A program made the position numbers and the translations under genes. From the NCBI GenBank assembly GCA_963765075.1, contig CAVXVA010000008.1, positions 434,001 through 498,000 of the forward strand: a stretch of 64,000 bases of DNA, given 5' to 3'. The notes under the pieces were generated by a model. It ran no database searches. It saw only the letters and a list, made by a program, of their open reading frames with translations, and was not told where the DNA came from. Source of the stretch: JAENVU01 sp963765075. Its GTDB lineage: Bacteria; Actinomycetota; Acidimicrobiia; IMCC26256; JAENVU01. Below are positions 63,107-64,000 of this stretch, one piece after another (position 1 is the stretch's first letter; every line of letters begins with the position of its first letter).

Positions 63107-64000
63107 GTGACGGTGTACCAAAGGTTGAGCTCGCTCGACACCTCCTTCCTGCACCTGGAGTCCATCGAGACCCCGATGCACGTGGGAACGCTCGTCACGT
63201 TCGAGGGGGCGCCGTTCTTCGATGCTTCTGGCCGGTTTCGACTCGCAGAGGTGCGAGCGCTCGTCGCCTCTCGGTTGCACCAGATCCCCAAGTTCCGCCA
63301 ACGCCTGATGTCGGTGCCGATGGAACAGGGTCGCCCGGTCTGGGTGGATGACGATCGCTTCGACATCTCGTATCACGTGCGGTTGACTGCGTTGGCGCGT
63401 CCCGGTTCGTGGAGTCAACTGTTGGAGCTCACGGCCCGGGTCCAAGCGCAACTCCTCGACCGCTCGCGTCCGTTGTGGGAGCTGTGGTTCGTCGAAGGGC
63501 TCGAGGATGGGTCGGTCGGTCTCCTCCACAAGACCCATCACGCCATGACCGACGGTGTGTCGGGCGTCGATGTGGCCACGGTGCTGCTCGACATCACGCC
63601 GGGCTTCGTCGTCGAGCCGGCGCCACCGTGGACTGCCGAGCCCGCACCGTCGAGTTCTCGACTGCTCGCCGACACGCTGGTCGAACGTTCGACCGAACCC
63701 TCGGAGATCGCGCGCACGATGCGCGGCCTCGTCCGCGCGCCGCACCGAGCCGTCGAGAAGACCGGTCGGGTGGGTCAGGGGATCCGCAGTCTCTTCGACC
63801 GTTCGCCGATCGCGCCGCGCACATCGCTCAACGTCGAAGTGGGCCGTCGTCGCCGGTTCGTCGGCGTGCCCATTCCACTTCCCGAGGTCCAGGCCATCCG
63901 CGCTAGGAGTGGTGGCACGGTGAACGACGTGGTGCTGGCGATCGTGAGCGGTGCGTTGCGGCGGCGGTTCACCGACCGGGGAGACGACCTTCCGGAGCAC
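63107..64000 (+). CDS. WS/DGAT-type wax ester synthase/acyltransferase, partial
   Basis: The gene runs off the end of the window after 298 codons. It begins with the family N-terminus (RLSSLDTSFLHLESIETPMHVG) and has the catalytic HHxxxDG motif in KTHHAMTDGVSG, then LNVEVGRRRRFVGVPIPLPEV and NDVVLAIVSGALRR. Full-length members are about 450-500 residues. They esterify fatty acyl-CoA to diacylglycerol or fatty alcohols for storage lipid, common in actinobacteria. Confidence 0.94.
   Translation, partial: MTVYQRLSSLDTSFLHLESIETPMHVGTLVTFEGAPFFDASGRFRLAEVRALVASRLHQIPKFRQRLMSVPMEQGRPVWVDDDRFDISYHVRLTALARPGSWSQLLELTARVQAQLLDRSRPLWELWFVEGLEDGSVGLLHKTHHAMTDGVSGVDVATVLLDITPGFVVEPAPPWTAEPAPSSSRLLADTLVERSTEPSEIARTMRGLVRAPHRAVEKTGRVGQGIRSLFDRSPIAPRTSLNVEVGRRRRFVGVPIPLPEVQAIRARSGGTVNDVVLAIVSGALRRRFTDRGDDLPEH

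Overview
The window reads as a chromosomal segment of a high-GC actinobacterium, most likely from the Acidimicrobiia side of the phylum. I infer this from gene content rather than from a marker gene. The content includes CarD, DisA next to RadA, a solitary GroEL with a GGM tail under CIRCE control, HemQ, an IdeR-type regulator with an iron box, glucosyl-3-phosphoglycerate synthase, a deazaflavin (F420)-type reductase, a WS/DGAT acyltransferase and the amt-glnK-glnD cluster. Genes are dense, many stop/start pairs overlap by 4 bases, and at least fifteen genes show a TANNNT hexamer only 6-10 bases before the start codon, which is the layout of leaderless transcripts. There is no IS element, CRISPR array or prophage.

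Layout. 0-9.7 kb is a cofactor supercluster, all on the plus strand: ftsH, folE, folP, a phosphatase-like protein of unknown role, folB, folK, a Rossmann/DUF2520 protein, panC, nadB, nadC and coaX. 9.8-13.9 kb holds an SDR/acyltransferase pair, a hydrolase, a membrane acyltransferase and a 38-residue protein. 13.9-18.5 kb is a PadR-controlled ABC exporter module bracketed by two copies of a palindrome. 18.5-26.4 kb carries a polyprenyl diphosphate synthase, clpC, an LppM-like lipoprotein, an acyl-CoA dehydrogenase-like enzyme, a HAD hydrolase and a secreted protein of unknown family. 26.4-36.1 kb is a conserved housekeeping block: radA, disA, dlh, crp, carD, a PIN/TRAM protein, ispD, ispF, cysS, rlmB and tRNA-Thr(TGT). 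36.2-42.2 kb makes compatible solutes: otsB, otsA, a TreT-like glycosyltransferase, glycerate kinase and gpgS.

42.3-44.2 kb is the most interesting locus. A SAM-I riboswitch precedes a threonine-synthase-like PLP enzyme and a MoaD/CysO-like sulfur carrier. I infer that this pair makes homocysteine from O-phosphohomoserine, because SAM control would be hard to explain for threonine synthesis. 44.2-46.5 kb is an iron uptake module: an iron box, FTR1 permease, a cupredoxin lipoprotein and a DtxR/IdeR regulator. 46.6-50.6 kb carries groEL, a lipoprotein, hemQ, a NIL-domain protein and a tiny membrane protein. 50.6-52.6 kb is a loosely packed accessory stretch with small unknown genes. 53.1-57.8 kb encodes a 1,545-residue PAS/GAF/GGDEF/EAL protein. 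57.8-61.9 kb is amt-glnK-glnD for nitrogen control. The window ends with a NUDIX hydrolase, an unknown gene and the start of a WS/DGAT gene.

Caution on sequence quality. Seven genes (a HAD hydrolase, otsB, otsA, treT-like, glycerate kinase, the thrC-like gene and glnD) are broken by eight single-base shifts, seven of which are one extra base. The protein motifs are intact on both sides of each break, so these look more like sequencing or assembly errors than real pseudogenes.
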